Below are positions 17,683-27,067 of a stretch of DNA of 64,000 bases, one piece after another. The notes below the pieces were generated by a model, which was given only the letters and a program-made list of their open reading frames with translations, was not told the origin of the DNA and made no database searches. The number at the start of each line of letters is the position of its first letter. Within the stretch, counting starts at the first letter, position 1. The position numbers were made by a program, and so were the translations under genes. The stretch covers positions 1,364,001 to 1,428,000 of the forward strand of contig NC_013166.1 in the NCBI RefSeq assembly GCF_000024085.1, read 5' to 3'. Source of the stretch: Kangiella koreensis DSM 16069. GTDB taxonomy: Bacteria; Pseudomonadota; Gammaproteobacteria; Enterobacterales; Kangiellaceae.

Positions 17683-18280
17683 ATGAAAAGAAAACAAACC
17701 CGAACGTTCACAGAGTTTAAATATGACACAGCGAGCTTAGTGCTTGATCAAGGTTATAGTTTTACAGAAGCCTGTCGAGTTCTTGATGTGCATGACAATA
17801 CTTTGCGTAACTGGGTAAAGCGCTTGAGTTAGAACGTGGTGGGCACACATCAAACAGTCAGGCCCTATCACCAGAGCAACAGCGGCTCCAGGAGCTTGAA
17901 ACTCGAGTAATCCCACACGAGCGTGAAAAAGCCATTTTAAAACAGGCTACAGCTCTCTTGATGTCCGACGACCTGAAAACTACGCGCTGACAGACCGGTT
18001 GAGGGAGCATGAAACAATAGCATTGATCTGTTCAGATTTAGGTGTTGGTTTAAGCAGTTACTATGAGTGCCGTAAGTGGCACCCTCAGATAGAGGCAAAG
18101 CGACGATTGCTTCGCACAAGAGTGAAGCGTTTGTTCGTCAAGTCACGTAACTCAGCCAGTACTTACACACTGGTCGACATGCTCAAAGATGAAGGCATTG
18201 TCATGGGGCGGTTCAAGGCGGGCCGCCTAATGAAGGAGCGAGGGCTGACAAGCAAGTACCCAGGGCCTAACCATCAGTAG
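17683..18280 (+). mobile_element. IS3-family insertion sequence remnant (orfA with frameshift, 5' part of orfB)
   Basis: The orfA start at 17683 reads a transposase helix-turn-helix (FKYDTASLVLDQGYSFTEA, RVLDVHDNTLRNWVKRL) and stops at TAG 17830 because one base is missing. The +1 frame continues with SQALSPEQQRLQELE, the leucine-zipper region of IS3 OrfA, to TGA 17988. OrfB starts in the overlapping frame (about 17987) and gives only the N-terminal part (ALICSDLGVGLSSYYECRK) until TAG 18278; the DDE catalytic domain is absent. The element is therefore dead. A 15-base direct repeat (AAAACAAACCCGAAC at 17643 and 17691) lies at its left end. Confidence 0.88.
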
Positions 18281-18356
18281 GTTTTACAATGAGAGTAAGC
18301 GTGTTTAAAACCGAGTTGATCAAGCCGTCAGCATCCGAGCCCGGAGAATGTTTGTT

Positions 18357-18883
18357 TGCTGTGTGACTGAAATCTTTAGTAAAATGATGAGAGTAAGCAA
18401 GCCAGAACTTCAGATAGGGGGACTTGATGCTGAACCGGAAACGCTTGAACAAGCCAAAAAACAGCCTTTTAGGAAGCGCGGCTTAAGTTACTACAAGGTT
18501 TTGCAAAATGGCTGCCATTCGATGAAGGCTCATTTGACCTAGTGGTATCAAGCTTGTTTTCCATCGTCTAAATACTGAGCAAAAAACAGGAGACTTTGAA
18601 GAGATAATTCATTTTTTAAAACGGGGAGGACACCTTTACGTTACTGACCGGGCGCATCTCCTTATGCTTAACGCGTCTTAGTTTGCATCATTCATATGCT
18701 AGATGACCTTGATACCACTTCAAACAGCGTTAAGAATGTTTTGCCTATTTTAATTAAAGACTCAGGACTGTGCGCTATCAAAAAATTTTATATTTCGCGA
18801 CTCCTTTAGGTATTATTCGATTGTGTCAAATTAAGCTCAGTGAGCTAATGTCTAGAAGTTTTAATGATGAGAGATATCCTTAA
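18357..18883 (+). pseudogene. Decayed class I SAM-dependent methyltransferase, N-terminus missing
   Basis: Pieces in three frames line up with the middle and end of a class I methyltransferase: GLDAEPETLEQAKK (motif after the SAM-binding loop), GFAKWLPFDEGSFDLVVSSL, FHRLNTEQKTGDFEEIIHFL, KRGGHLYVTD, LDDLDTTSNSVKNVLPILIK, YFATPLGIIRLCQIKL. At least three frameshifts and internal stops separate them. The first 50 or so residues, including the glycine-rich SAM loop, are missing. It abuts the IS3 remnant, which probably removed the 5' end. A matching N-terminal piece of the same kind of enzyme occurs at 55385-55531. Confidence 0.7.
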
Positions 18884-19195
18884 GGATAGGTTGCTACTGG
18901 AGGCTGACATCTTCAGTGACCAAGCATCTCAATCATCAGAGCTGGATGCAAATAGCTGAACTCGTATTTATTAGCGATGATTTTAGATCACTGGGAGGCC
19001 TTTTCCAATATCTACTTAGAAAAGATATTCCGATGGCCTTGTTAGTTAACCTTGTACCGTCGTCTAACTATTAAACGTAGCTATGGTTTGTTACTTGCCG
19101 AACTTCTATAAGACTATATCGCTAGCATATCTGTCGTTAGGTTTTAGTCTGTAACTATAAGTTCTTACTGATTAATTGACAATTTTTCTATTTAT
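18884..19195. other. Non-coding stretch after the methyltransferase remnant
   Basis: No convincing gene. A 42-codon frame (18946-19074, containing LGGLFQYLLRKDIPMALLV) has no ribosome site; it could be another protein fragment, but no family can be named. The end of the stretch holds the regulatory region of the gene at 19270. Confidence 0.5.
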
Positions 19196-19236
19196 TTGAT
19201 TTCGATCAATATGCGCACATTTCTAATCGGTAAGAT
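19196..19236 (+). promoter_or_regulatory. FNR/ANR-type box with suitably placed -10
   Basis: TTGATTTCGATCAA (19196-19209) matches the FNR consensus TTGAT-N4-ATCAA exactly. A -10-like TAAGAT lies at 19231-19236, which puts the box centre near -41 from the expected start of transcription, the usual class II activator position. It lies 61 bp before the gene at 19270. Confidence 0.7.
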
Positions 19237-19269
19237 TAATAGGCAGATATTTATATTGGGGAGAGTATA

Positions 19270-19659
19270 ATGCTACATGTCTTTAAACTACTGTTGGCAC
19301 TTATAGCTTTAGTGATATCAAGTAGTGTCTTGGCATGTGAATCGTATACAGATAGCAAATCTAAGGTATTACAAATTTCAAAGCTCGTTATTGAACCTCA
19401 CTCCGATACACAAAAGCTTAAAAAGTTATCATCACATCATTTTCAGCAAGAGACTGAGCGAGAAGAATTGCACCAATGTCGTTGTTGTGACCTAGGTTGC
19501 AATGGTAGTTGTGCAGATTGTATAACTTGTGTTGTTGCTTATCCAGCGATGGACAATTTGCCTGACAAAGCACTTGGAATTGTTAACCTTCGTGTAAATG
19601 TTTATCAAAAGTGTGACGTTACCCCCCCTTTTTTTTCCATAGAACACCCGCCTCAATAA
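19270..19659 (+). CDS. Small secreted Cys-rich protein with Pro-rich tail
   Basis: This 129-residue protein has a signal peptide (LLLALIALVISSSVLA). The mature part has a dense cysteine cluster (CRCCDLGCNGSCADCITC, about residues 73-90) and a tail ending TPPFFSIEHPPQ. A second protein in the window (31166) has the same layout, with cysteines and a tail reading SPPPYFPLIKPPI, so the two look like distant paralogues. Small exported proteins of this kind often stand before czc/cus genes (CzcI-like), but similarity here is only in layout. The cysteines suggest metal binding. It is first behind the FNR-type box. Confidence 0.65.
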   Translation: MLHVFKLLLALIALVISSSVLACESYTDSKSKVLQISKLVIEPHSDTQKLKKLSSHHFQQETEREELHQCRCCDLGCNGSCADCITCVVAYPAMDNLPDKALGIVNLRVNVYQKCDVTPPFFSIEHPPQ

Positions 19660-19781
19660 AAATCTACTAACCACATATTTTTTAATCTATGGCTGGCAGT
19701 AAGAGAATACCTGCTCCAGAATAAGCAAGGTAAACGACGTCAGCGTAGCACCTTTAGAATTAATGATAACGGAGATGTACC

Positions 19782-20915
19782 ATGAAACTTGGTAGACTAA
19801 CCTTATTTTTTGGGGCCGGCTTAACTATCCTTTCGGCAAACGCACAAACCAATGATGATGAAGATGGTCGCTTTGCATTTGGAGGGTATGGTGAGACGAC
19901 TTACACTCGTACTGAAGATGTAGTTGATAGCTTTAAGACTAAATTTGTTCCAATTTTTCTAGTAAAAGTATCCGATAAACTTCATGTTGAAGCTGAATTA
20001 GAGTTTTCGATAGGTGAAGACGGTGAAACGGAAACAGAACTAGAATACGGTGATATTCATTATTTCATCAATGATCAATGGACTTTTACCGCAGGGAAGT
20101 TTTTACTCCCTTTTGGGCAGTTCGGTGCAAACCTACATCCTAGCTGGATAAATAAATTGCCCTCTGTACCCGGAACCTATGGTGGACACGGTGGCAATGG
20201 ACTAATGTCGGGTGTTATACCAGTGCTCAGTGATACGGGGGTTGCAATCCAGTTTACCCAACCTATCGGCAAGCATAGTAAATGGTTTATTGATCTTTAT
20301 TTGGTGAATGGAGCTAGAGAAGAGGTTGAAGAACACTCTGAAGAAGCGGAGGTGGGTGAAATTGATGGGCATGGGGAAAATCTATTTCCAGAAATTGAGT
20401 TTGAAGGTGGTAGTTCAGACAACAATGATAACAAAGCGCTTGGTGGACGAGTTGGTTTAGCCTTCCTTCCTGAGTGGGAAGTAGGGTATTCGTTCTATCG
20501 GAGTAAATACGATGCATCGGGAGATTTAAGCTATAACGCATCGGCATTTGATATCAACTGGATTAGTGATTATGTTTCGGTTCGCGGAGAATATATTCGA
20601 AGCGAGGCTGACGCCTTAGTTGAAGAATTGCACGAAGGCGAATACGTAGATGAGCTGTATCGTATTGACCGCTCCGGTTGGTATATTCAAGGAACTTATA
20701 GTCTGCGCCAGCTAAATATTGAGTCATTAAATACTGTAGAGGCTGTGGTGAGGCACAGTCGATTAAAGGGTATAGACGAAGGTGAGCGCTGGACCTATGG
20801 AGTTAACTATTGGCTTTCGCCTAGTACAGCTCTGAAATTTGCCTTTGAAGACACCAAGATGTTCAACGGTGATAAAGATACTCGTGTCTTTGCACAATTT
20901 GCTTACGGTTTTTGA
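19782..20915 (+). CDS. Outer-membrane beta-barrel porin-like protein
   Basis: This 377-residue protein has a signal peptide ending at ILSANA, then alternating short strands typical of a porin (GGYGETTYTRTED, FTAGKFLLPFGQFGANLHPS, YSFYRSKYDASGDLSYNAS) and the C-terminal aromatic residue of outer-membrane barrels (FAQFAYGF). A loop at about residues 175-210 is very acidic and His-containing (EEVEEHSEEAEVGEIDGHGE), suggesting affinity for cations. The closest recognisable type is a phosphate-selective-porin/LbtU-like barrel. It is followed 11 bp later by a cytochrome gene. Confidence 0.75.
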   Translation: MKLGRLTLFFGAGLTILSANAQTNDDEDGRFAFGGYGETTYTRTEDVVDSFKTKFVPIFLVKVSDKLHVEAELEFSIGEDGETETELEYGDIHYFINDQWTFTAGKFLLPFGQFGANLHPSWINKLPSVPGTYGGHGGNGLMSGVIPVLSDTGVAIQFTQPIGKHSKWFIDLYLVNGAREEVEEHSEEAEVGEIDGHGENLFPEIEFEGGSSDNNDNKALGGRVGLAFLPEWEVGYSFYRSKYDASGDLSYNASAFDINWISDYVSVRGEYIRSEADALVEELHEGEYVDELYRIDRSGWYIQGTYSLRQLNIESLNTVEAVVRHSRLKGIDEGERWTYGVNYWLSPSTALKFAFEDTKMFNGDKDTRVFAQFAYGF

Positions 20916-20926
20916 GGAGAATATCA

Positions 20927-21451
20927 ATGAATTTCGCTAAATTATTTTTTACAGTCACTTTTGCTGTTATCTCTATTCAGGCTCATGGAGTAGAAGTAGG
21001 TAGTGGCGCAGAAATATATAATGACAATTGTGCTCGTTGCCACAATCCACGTCCTATTCAGGAGTTTACAGGAGCGGACTGGTCGGTGATAGTTCCTCAT
21101 ATGCGAGAGAAAGGGCACCTTACAGGCGAAGAAGCACGTGTTTTAGAAAAATACATTCAGGACATGTTGGAACCGTCAGAAAGCGCTAGTCAAAAATCTG
21201 AATCTGCTTTGGATGAATTACCCGATGGACGAACTCTTGTTTCCCGATTTGGGTGTATGGGCTGTCATAGCTTCGATGGTTCTGGTGGGAGCATAGGTCC
21301 CGCTCTCGATAATATTGTTGCTCAAAGAGGAAAGGATTTTGTTAAAGCTAAGTTAAAAAACCCACAGTTTAATAATCCTGCTTCAGCAATGCCAAGAATA
21401 TCACTGAGTGAGGAACAAATTGAATCGATTATAGAATATCTTGAAAAGTAA
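20927..21451 (+). CDS. Periplasmic diheme cytochrome c
   Basis: This 174-residue exported protein has two haem-binding motifs, CARCH (about residue 36) and CMGCH (about residue 105), each followed by a Met-containing domain of class I type (for example PASAMPRISLSEEQIESII). The signal peptide is NFAKLFFTVTFAVISIQAHG. The start at 20927 is chosen because GAGGAG precedes it; an earlier in-frame ATG overlaps the porin. It should carry electrons in the periplasm. Together with the porin and the following Rieske protein it suggests a small redox branch within the metal island. Confidence 0.88.
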   Translation: MNFAKLFFTVTFAVISIQAHGVEVGSGAEIYNDNCARCHNPRPIQEFTGADWSVIVPHMREKGHLTGEEARVLEKYIQDMLEPSESASQKSESALDELPDGRTLVSRFGCMGCHSFDGSGGSIGPALDNIVAQRGKDFVKAKLKNPQFNNPASAMPRISLSEEQIESIIEYLEK

Positions 21452-21460
21452 ACACAGAGC

Positions 21461-21494
21461 CACAGGTCAAGTTATTGTATCAGCTTGACCTGTG
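21461..21494. terminator. Perfect 11-bp hairpin after the cytochrome gene
   Basis: CACAGGTCAAG and CTTGACCTGTG pair perfectly around a 12-base loop, 9 bp after the cytochrome stop. No T-run follows, so it may act in RNA stability or as a Rho-type terminator structure. Confidence 0.5.
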
Positions 21495-21671
21495 TGTAGA
21501 GTAAAGCATGTATTCGATTAATGCTTGGTTTTGAAACACGAAGAGTTTGACGAGTGTGAAAAGTTACACTATTAAGTGTATAAAAAAAATTAACATTACA
21601 AACACAATAGTTGTTGTGATGCATAGATATGGAACACATCAGTCTATTTAAAGTCTATTAGGTGAAATACT

Positions 21672-22253
21672 ATGAATTCAGCTAACCATGGTAAGCGACG
21701 ATTTCTTACCATAGCAACTTCTTTTATAGCAGGGGCCGGATTGGTGGGTCTTTCTATACCTTTTATTAAGTCTTGGAATCCGAGTGCGCAGACTAGGGCT
21801 GAAGGAGCGCCTGTAAAGGTTGATGTATCAAAAATTGATCCGGGGTTTATGGTGACCGTAAAATGGCGAAGCAAACCTGTTTGGGTTCTAAGAAGAACGG
21901 AAGAGCAAGTCAAAGGCTTAAGTAATACTAATCATATTACCCGATTGCGTGACCCTGACTCAATTATTGAACATCAACCCGAGTATGCGCGAAATTCATT
22001 GCGTAGTATTCGAGATGAAATCTTAGTTGTAGTTGGCATATGCACTCATCTTGGTTGTGTGCCTAAATATCAACCTTTTGGGGTTCAGGATGACTACCAC
22101 GCAATGTACTTTTGTCCTTGCCATGGTTCCAAATTCGATTTGGCAGGGCGAGTTTATAAAAGTGTACCCGCACCATCAAATTTGATTATTCCACCTCACC
22201 GTTATGTAGACGAAAACCTGTTGGAGATTGGCGTTCATCAGAGACCAGTTTGA
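21672..22253 (+). CDS. Rieske [2Fe-2S] protein (cytochrome bc1 PetA-like), stand-alone
   Basis: This 193-residue protein has a twin-arginine type N-terminus (KRRFLTIATSFIAGAGLVG) that also serves as membrane anchor. The cluster-binding boxes are CTHLGC (about residues 124-129) and CPCHGS (about 149-154), and a final stretch (RVYKSVPAPSNLIIPPH) is typical of ubiquinol-cytochrome c reductase iron-sulfur subunits. It is unusual that no cytochrome b or c1 gene accompanies it. It may exchange into the bc1 complex under metal stress or anaerobiosis, or pair with the upstream cytochrome. It has its own 220-bp leader. Confidence 0.88.
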   Translation: MNSANHGKRRFLTIATSFIAGAGLVGLSIPFIKSWNPSAQTRAEGAPVKVDVSKIDPGFMVTVKWRSKPVWVLRRTEEQVKGLSNTNHITRLRDPDSIIEHQPEYARNSLRSIRDEILVVVGICTHLGCVPKYQPFGVQDDYHAMYFCPCHGSKFDLAGRVYKSVPAPSNLIIPPHRYVDENLLEIGVHQRPV

Positions 22254-22520
22254 AAATGAGAACGAAACATGAATAGATGAGAACCAGTTAGCTCAGAAAC
22301 TTAACTGACGTTTATAAGGAGAGTTCTCCTTGGATTATTTGCTCGCTAACAACTTTCAGATATACCCTCTCGATTAACACCTTTTGTTTGCTCTGGCGAA
22401 CCATCAGGCTATTTAACTAGGCAATAGTTTCCGTTGTATATTATGTTGCTGGTCAACTATATTTGGTATCGACATGGAGAACATTGATTAACTAACTAAT
22501 AATCACAGGAATAATTATTG

Positions 22521-23789
22521 ATGGAAACGCTATGGATTATTTTTATATTGCTTGTTATTACCCGGCTATGTGGTGCGATAGCGGCACGACTCAGTTTGCC
22601 TGTACTAGCCGGTGAAATTATTGCAGGTGTCATGCTTGGGGTGTTGATTGGCTGGATTGGTAAGGACTGGGAATTATTTAATCTTAACGATAGTCATCAC
22701 TTTATGACTTTAGCCGACTTAGGGATTTTCTTTCTCATGCTTCTAGGTGGTCTTGAAATGCAACCTCAAGAATTGCTGGAGTCTCGCTTTACTGCTTTGT
22801 CAGTTGCAATTTTGGCCATGCTTATTCCTTTGGTGTCAGGGTTTGGTATAGCCTGGCTATGGCTTCCCAGTTCGGAGTTCCAATTTGCACAATCCTTTTT
22901 TGTCGGAACAGCACTCGCAATAACCGCAGTTCCAGTTACAATTAAAGTTCTTATTGATATGAAGATGTTAAAGACTGCTATAGGAAAACTGATTGTCTCA
23001 GCAGCAGTTATTGATGATCTTCTTAGTTTGATTTTACTAAGTATACTTACAGCAATTTTAAATACAGGGAGACTACCTAGTGCTAATGACATTATAATTA
23101 TATTTGGTCAAACGTTTTTATTTGTCTCTCTCGTATATTTCTTGGGACGATGGCTAGTAAAGCCAACAGCACGTTATATTAACCGTCTCGGGATTGAAGA
23201 GATGGTTTTCAGTTTCCTCTTAATCCTTGGTACTATATTTGCTATGATCGCCGAAGTACTGGGGCTACATTTTATTCTGGGCGCGTTTGCAGCAGGACTT
23301 TCTTTTGGACGGAATACCATTAATCAAAAAGTTTTTAACGACGTAAAAAAGAAAGTTTCTGCGATCACTACAGGTTTTTTAGCTCCAATATTTTTTGCAT
23401 CGATTGGGATGGAAATAGAATTGTCAGCGATTACAGAAACACCTTTATTTTTGATTACTTTAATTACTATCGCGTTTCTCGGTAAAATCTTAGGTGCAGC
23501 CATTCCATGTTATCTTTTTGGCTATTCAATAAGGCAGTCAGTCTCGGTGGGGGTTGCAATGAGTTCGCGTGGTGTAGTGGAATTAATTATTGCTGGTATT
23601 GCATTGCGAGCTGGCTTATTTGAAGTGAGTGACACTAGTAGCTCTCAGATTGTGGAAAACTTATTCTCAACCATTGTCCTTGTGGCGATTATTACTACCT
23701 TAGTAGCTCCCATAGGTTTTAGACTTCTCCTTTCTCAACAAGCAAAGAAAAACAGAGTAAATGATGGTGGTGGGAATAATCTTGAGTGA
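22521..23789 (+). CDS. CPA2-family cation:proton antiporter (KefB-like membrane domain)
   Basis: This 422-residue protein is hydrophobic throughout, about 12-13 helices, with the features of sodium or potassium/proton antiporters: LSLPVLAGEIIAGVMLG in helix 1-2, ADLGIFFLMLLGGLEM, and FAAGLSFGR. It lacks the C-terminal nucleotide-binding domain of KefB/KefC. The start ATG 22521 is preceded immediately by an in-frame TTG. The 267-bp region before it contains a 16-bp palindrome (AAGGAGA-GT-TCTCCTT, 22316-22331) of unknown purpose. It may adjust cytoplasmic pH or potassium while proton-driven metal pumps work. Confidence 0.85.
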   Translation: METLWIIFILLVITRLCGAIAARLSLPVLAGEIIAGVMLGVLIGWIGKDWELFNLNDSHHFMTLADLGIFFLMLLGGLEMQPQELLESRFTALSVAILAMLIPLVSGFGIAWLWLPSSEFQFAQSFFVGTALAITAVPVTIKVLIDMKMLKTAIGKLIVSAAVIDDLLSLILLSILTAILNTGRLPSANDIIIIFGQTFLFVSLVYFLGRWLVKPTARYINRLGIEEMVFSFLLILGTIFAMIAEVLGLHFILGAFAAGLSFGRNTINQKVFNDVKKKVSAITTGFLAPIFFASIGMEIELSAITETPLFLITLITIAFLGKILGAAIPCYLFGYSIRQSVSVGVAMSSRGVVELIIAGIALRAGLFEVSDTSSSQIVENLFSTIVLVAIITTLVAPIGFRLLLSQQAKKNRVNDGGGNNLE

Positions 23790-23845
23790 GTTTTATGGAA
23801 GTTATTAAGTCTTTGCCAGTAGGGGCGAGGAGCGATTCACTAAGT

Positions 23846-25258
23846 TCACTTTGATTTTGGTAAAAAAAGTGTAAAGGTGGTTGTATTCTGGTTCGAAACT
23901 GCCTCGACATATCCTCTGTGCGCATCAACAATAGAGCGTACTATTGCTAACCCCAATCCTACCCCTTCACTTTGTCGCGTTCTTGATGGATCTGCACGAT
24001 AAAAACGATCGAACACTCTTGGAAGGTGTTCCGTGGAGATTGGGGAGGCTGGGTTAATCACACTAAGAGATACTTCGCCTTTCGTTGGTGTGTCAAGCCG
24101 AATTTTGATCCATTGACCTTCAGGAGTATGACGAATAGCATTTGATAAAAGATTTGATATAGCTCTACGAATCATGGAACGATCACAATGAATAGATGAA
24201 GCTTGGCCCTCTAGAGACAGACTAATATTTTTTTCATCTGCTAATGCTTCAAAGAATTCAAACAAGTCTTCTATTTCACCAGCTAGATCTAAGTTCACTA
24301 GAGTGGGTTTGAGAAAGCCATGGTCACTTTTTGCTAGCCAAAGCATGTCGTTGACCATCTTGGCTAGGCGTTCTTGCTCCTCTAAATTTGAGTAGAGTAA
24401 TTCACGGTATTCGTTGAGGGTTCTAGCCTTTCCTAATACTACCTGAGTTTGGGTGATTAGATTAGTCAGAGGGGTTCTCAATTCGTGTGCTATATCTGCA
24501 GAAAAATGTGATAGACGAGCAAAACTTTCTTCTAATCTCTCCATCATCTGATTAAATGCGGTAGCAAGGTCCTGCAACTCTAAGGGTAACGTATTGATGT
24601 TTAGTCGCACATGGAGGCGATCAACTTGAATTTTACGCATGTTCTCGGAAAGCCCACGTAAAGGAGCATGTCCCTGATGAACTCCTAACCAGGTGGCAAG
24701 GAGAGTAATACCGCCAGTGAATAACATAATTAGCCACAAACTACGACGAAATCCTGACAAAAACTGTATGTGAAAGCTCATGTCGATTCCCGTTACAACT
24801 CTGTACTCTTTGCCATTACTGATAAGGCTTGTGACAACACCACGATAGGTTTTTCCATTTCTCTTCCAAGTACTTAAGCCTTCTGCTTGAATAGGGTTTA
24901 CTGGTGGTAATGTTGAAATAATCTCTGAGAAATCGACATCGGGTGTATTAAATATTGGCTGGGTGCCATCGTCACCCCAGACCTCAAAGTATACACCATG
25001 ATGTCCGGATACTGCATTAGATAAGGTATTCTGTTGCTGGTATAACTCTTCTGCGCTTTGTATGGCTTCAAATATTGCACTGTTTATTACCGTTAACTCT
25101 TCTGCGTCCTGCTCAGCAAAATGCCGCTCTACTGTACTTAAAACTAAACTGCCGATCAGTAGCAAGCTGACGCCAATAGCCAGTGCAACAAAGACCATGA
25201 CTCTTGTAGTTAACGATAGAGGTCTTCGTTCAGGCAAGATCATTATCTGATTCAGCAT
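23846..25258 (-). CDS. copS: Heavy-metal sensor histidine kinase (CusS/CopS-like)
   Basis: This 470-residue inner-membrane kinase has two helices (about residues 17-40 and 170-195) that flank a periplasmic sensor domain. HAMP, dimerisation with the phospho-accepting His ([16 protein letters not shown]) and ATPase boxes ([29 protein letters not shown]) follow. This order and length are those of CusS/CopS kinases that sense periplasmic copper or silver. Its start lies inside the 3' end of the response-regulator gene (29-bp overlap), so the two are translated together. It converges with the antiporter gene. Confidence 0.9.
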   Translation of the reverse strand: MLNQIMILPERRPLSLTTRVMVFVALAIGVSLLLIGSLVLSTVERHFAEQDAEELTVINSAIFEAIQSAEELYQQQNTLSNAVSGHHGVYFEVWGDDGTQPIFNTPDVDFSEIISTLPPVNPIQAEGLSTWKRNGKTYRGVVTSLISNGKEYRVVTGIDMSFHIQFLSGFRRSLWLIMLFTGGITLLATWLGVHQGHAPLRGLSENMRKIQVDRLHVRLNINTLPLELQDLATAFNQMMERLEESFARLSHFSADIAHELRTPLTNLITQTQVVLGKARTLNEYRELLYSNLEEQERLAKMVNDMLWLAKSDHGFLKPTLVNLDLAGEIEDLFEFFEALADEKNISLSLEGQASSIHCDRSMIRRAISNLLSNAIRHTPEGQWIKIRLDTPTKGEVSLSVINPASPISTEHLPRVFDRFYRADPSRTRQSEGVGLGLAIVRSIVDAHRGYVEAVSNQNTTTFTLFLPKSK

Positions 25259-25922
25259 CTAGCATGTAACCCATACCTCGCACGGTATGAATTAGTTTTG
25301 TTTCAAAGTTGTCGTCGATTTTGGCTCTTAATCGTCGAATGGCTACATCAATGACATTAGTGTCCGAATCAAAGTTCATGTCCCATACCTGCGAAGCAAT
25401 AAGTGAGCGTGGTAACACCTCACCTTGGCGCCTTACTAACAATTCCAAAAGGCAGAATTCCTTGTGACTTAGGTTGATTTTGTAGCCTGACCGTTCGACT
25501 CGATGCTTGATTAGGTCAAGGGTAAGATCGGAGATCTTGAGTTGATTTGAGCTCGGCGGAGAGGCTCCTCTTCGTAATAATGTACGTACACGAGCTAGAA
25601 GCTCAGCAAATGCAAAAGGTTTCACTAAATAGTCATCTGCGCCAAGCTCCAGCCCTTTGACGCGGTCATCTACACTATCACGAGCAGTAAGAAACAATAC
25701 TGGTGTTCGGCATCCGATTTGGCGCAGTGCTTTTACTATTTGCCAACCGTCTACGTCAGGAAGCATTACATCAAGAATTATCAGGTCAAAGGATTCGGTC
25801 ATAGCTAAATGGTGACCATCAAGCCCATTTCGTACAAGGACAACCACGAAGCCAGCTTCACCTAAGCCTTGTCGCAAGTAATCCCCTGTTTTCGGTTCGT
25901 CCTCAACCAGTAGTAGCTTCAT
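25230..25922 (-). CDS. copR: Copper-responsive OmpR-family response regulator (CusR/CopR-like)
   Basis: This 230-residue regulator has a receiver domain with LLLVEDEP, the phospho-acceptor Asp in [13 protein letters not shown] and the Lys of LVKPFAF, then a winged-helix output domain ([33 protein letters not shown]). The start at 25922 gives the standard MKLLLVEDE; the frame is open for 13 further codons upstream without support. The 18-bp palindrome at 25989-26006 lies 67 bp before it and is the best candidate CopR binding site, shared with the divergent gene at 26119. Confidence 0.92.
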   Translation of the reverse strand: MKLLLVEDEPKTGDYLRQGLGEAGFVVVLVRNGLDGHHLAMTESFDLIILDVMLPDVDGWQIVKALRQIGCRTPVLFLTARDSVDDRVKGLELGADDYLVKPFAFAELLARVRTLLRRGASPPSSNQLKISDLTLDLIKHRVERSGYKINLSHKEFCLLELLVRRQGEVLPRSLIASQVWDMNFDSDTNVIDVAIRRLRAKIDDNFETKLIHTVRGMGYMLDAESDNDLA

Positions 25923-25988
25923 AAATACTCTCGTTATATATCTCGTCAATATTTTAAACAAACTGATCCAACCACAAGATTACCTAAA

Positions 25989-26006
25989 GATTACATTTTT
26001 GTAATC
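25989..26006. promoter_or_regulatory. Candidate CopR box 1
   Basis: GATTACATTTTTGTAATC is a perfect palindrome with seven-base arms and a four-base centre, between the divergent copRS and the copper-binding gene at 26119. A further half-site, GATTACC, lies 11 bp upstream (25978-25984), one helical turn away. The same GATTACA-N4-TGTAA pattern recurs at 31027 and 53844. Confidence 0.75.
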
Positions 26007-26118
26007 ATGGAGTCATCTAACTGTTACTGATATTTGATATATTACTACGAAAGTAGTTAGCACGCTAAAGAATAACTGGTGTGCATAAAATATTAAGATA
26101 CGACCAAGGAGTCATTTA

Positions 26119-26409
26119 ATGAAACATCAATTGTTTAATATCGTTTTAACTATATCTGTTCTAGTATTCACATCATCTGTTCAAGCTCACGATCCGAAAG
26201 AGCATATGAAAGAAGTTGAAAAACCTAACTGTGAGAGCATGAAAGCTGATGAACACTCAAAAATGGATATGAAAGATCCCGTAATTCAAGCCATGATGAA
26301 AAAGTGTCAACAGGAAATGAAGCATGACCAAGAAGACATAGGCTCAGAATATAATGAGCATGGTAGTAAAACTGAGGGAACAGAATCTTCAAAAAAACAT
26401 CAGCATTAA
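26119..26409 (+). CDS. Small periplasmic Met/His-rich protein, probable copper binder
   Basis: This 96-residue protein has a signal peptide (QLFNIVLTISVLVFTSSVQA). The short mature part has His, Met and acidic residues (HDPKEHMKEVEK, MKADEHSKMDMKDP, QAMMKKCQQEMKH) and ends in KKHQH. The composition suggests binding of Cu(I)/Cu(II). No named family is certain. It is the first gene on the plus strand after CopR box 1, with AAGGAG before the start, and leads into cytochrome c, copA and copB. Confidence 0.7.
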   Translation: MKHQLFNIVLTISVLVFTSSVQAHDPKEHMKEVEKPNCESMKADEHSKMDMKDPVIQAMMKKCQQEMKHDQEDIGSEYNEHGSKTEGTESSKKHQH

Positions 26410-26441
26410 GTCTAGCATATGTGTCTTACTAAGGAGGCAAC

Positions 26442-26990
26442 ATGGCTGTTTCGTGCGTTAAGTGTATAGTTATTACTATTGGTGTAGCTGTTGTGGGTGG
26501 CATAGGCTTCTTGTATTCTGGGTTCTACCAAGTTGGTGCTGACAATCAACATAATGGCTTCACTTACTGGGCTTTAGAAACTTTACGTGAGCGCTCAATT
26601 TCACGAGCTTCCTCTAATATTAAGGTACCGCCCGATCTTGATAATCCTAACCGTTTATTGGTAGGTGGAGCAGATTATAATGATATGTGCTCAGGCTGCC
26701 ACCTAAAACCAGGTAAAGTTGAGAGCGATCTTGCCTTAGGGCTTTACCCGGCACCTCCAAACCTAACCGATACCGTGCAGCAAATTGTTGCATCGGATGA
26801 ACAGGCTCGGCGGCGTTTTTGGATCATTAAACATGGTATCAAGGCTTCAGGTATGCCTGCCTGGGGTGTAGGGCATGACGATGAACGGATCTGGAATATG
26901 GTGGCTTTCTTACAACGTCTTCCAGACTTGTCGCCTGAGCAATACCAAATTTTGACTGCTCGCGGAACTGCGAGTCAAGATGTTCATTAA
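26442..26990 (+). CDS. Membrane-anchored monohaem cytochrome c
   Basis: This 182-residue protein has an uncleaved or cleavable N-terminal helix (CIVITIGVAVVGGIGFLYSG) and one haem motif CSGCH (about residues 84-88). A probable Met ligand lies in GIKASGMPAWGV. AGGAGG stands before the start. Similar cytochromes are encoded with CopA-type oxidases and may accept electrons from them or protect the haem pathway during copper stress; this is inferred from context only. It lies between the Met/His-rich gene and copA. Confidence 0.85.
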   Translation: MAVSCVKCIVITIGVAVVGGIGFLYSGFYQVGADNQHNGFTYWALETLRERSISRASSNIKVPPDLDNPNRLLVGGADYNDMCSGCHLKPGKVESDLALGLYPAPPNLTDTVQQIVASDEQARRRFWIIKHGIKASGMPAWGVGHDDERIWNMVAFLQRLPDLSPEQYQILTARGTASQDVH

Positions 26991-27067
26991 CAGAAGAATA
27001 TCTAATATTACTACAAATAAAATGCCGGAGTTAAATACAAGACTGTAAATGATGAGGACATGATGCG

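Noticed and set aside
17643..17705. 15-base direct repeat AAAACAAACCCGAAC as a target-site duplication
   Set aside because: Both copies lie on the same side of the IS3 remnant and one is within orfA, so they do not flank the element.
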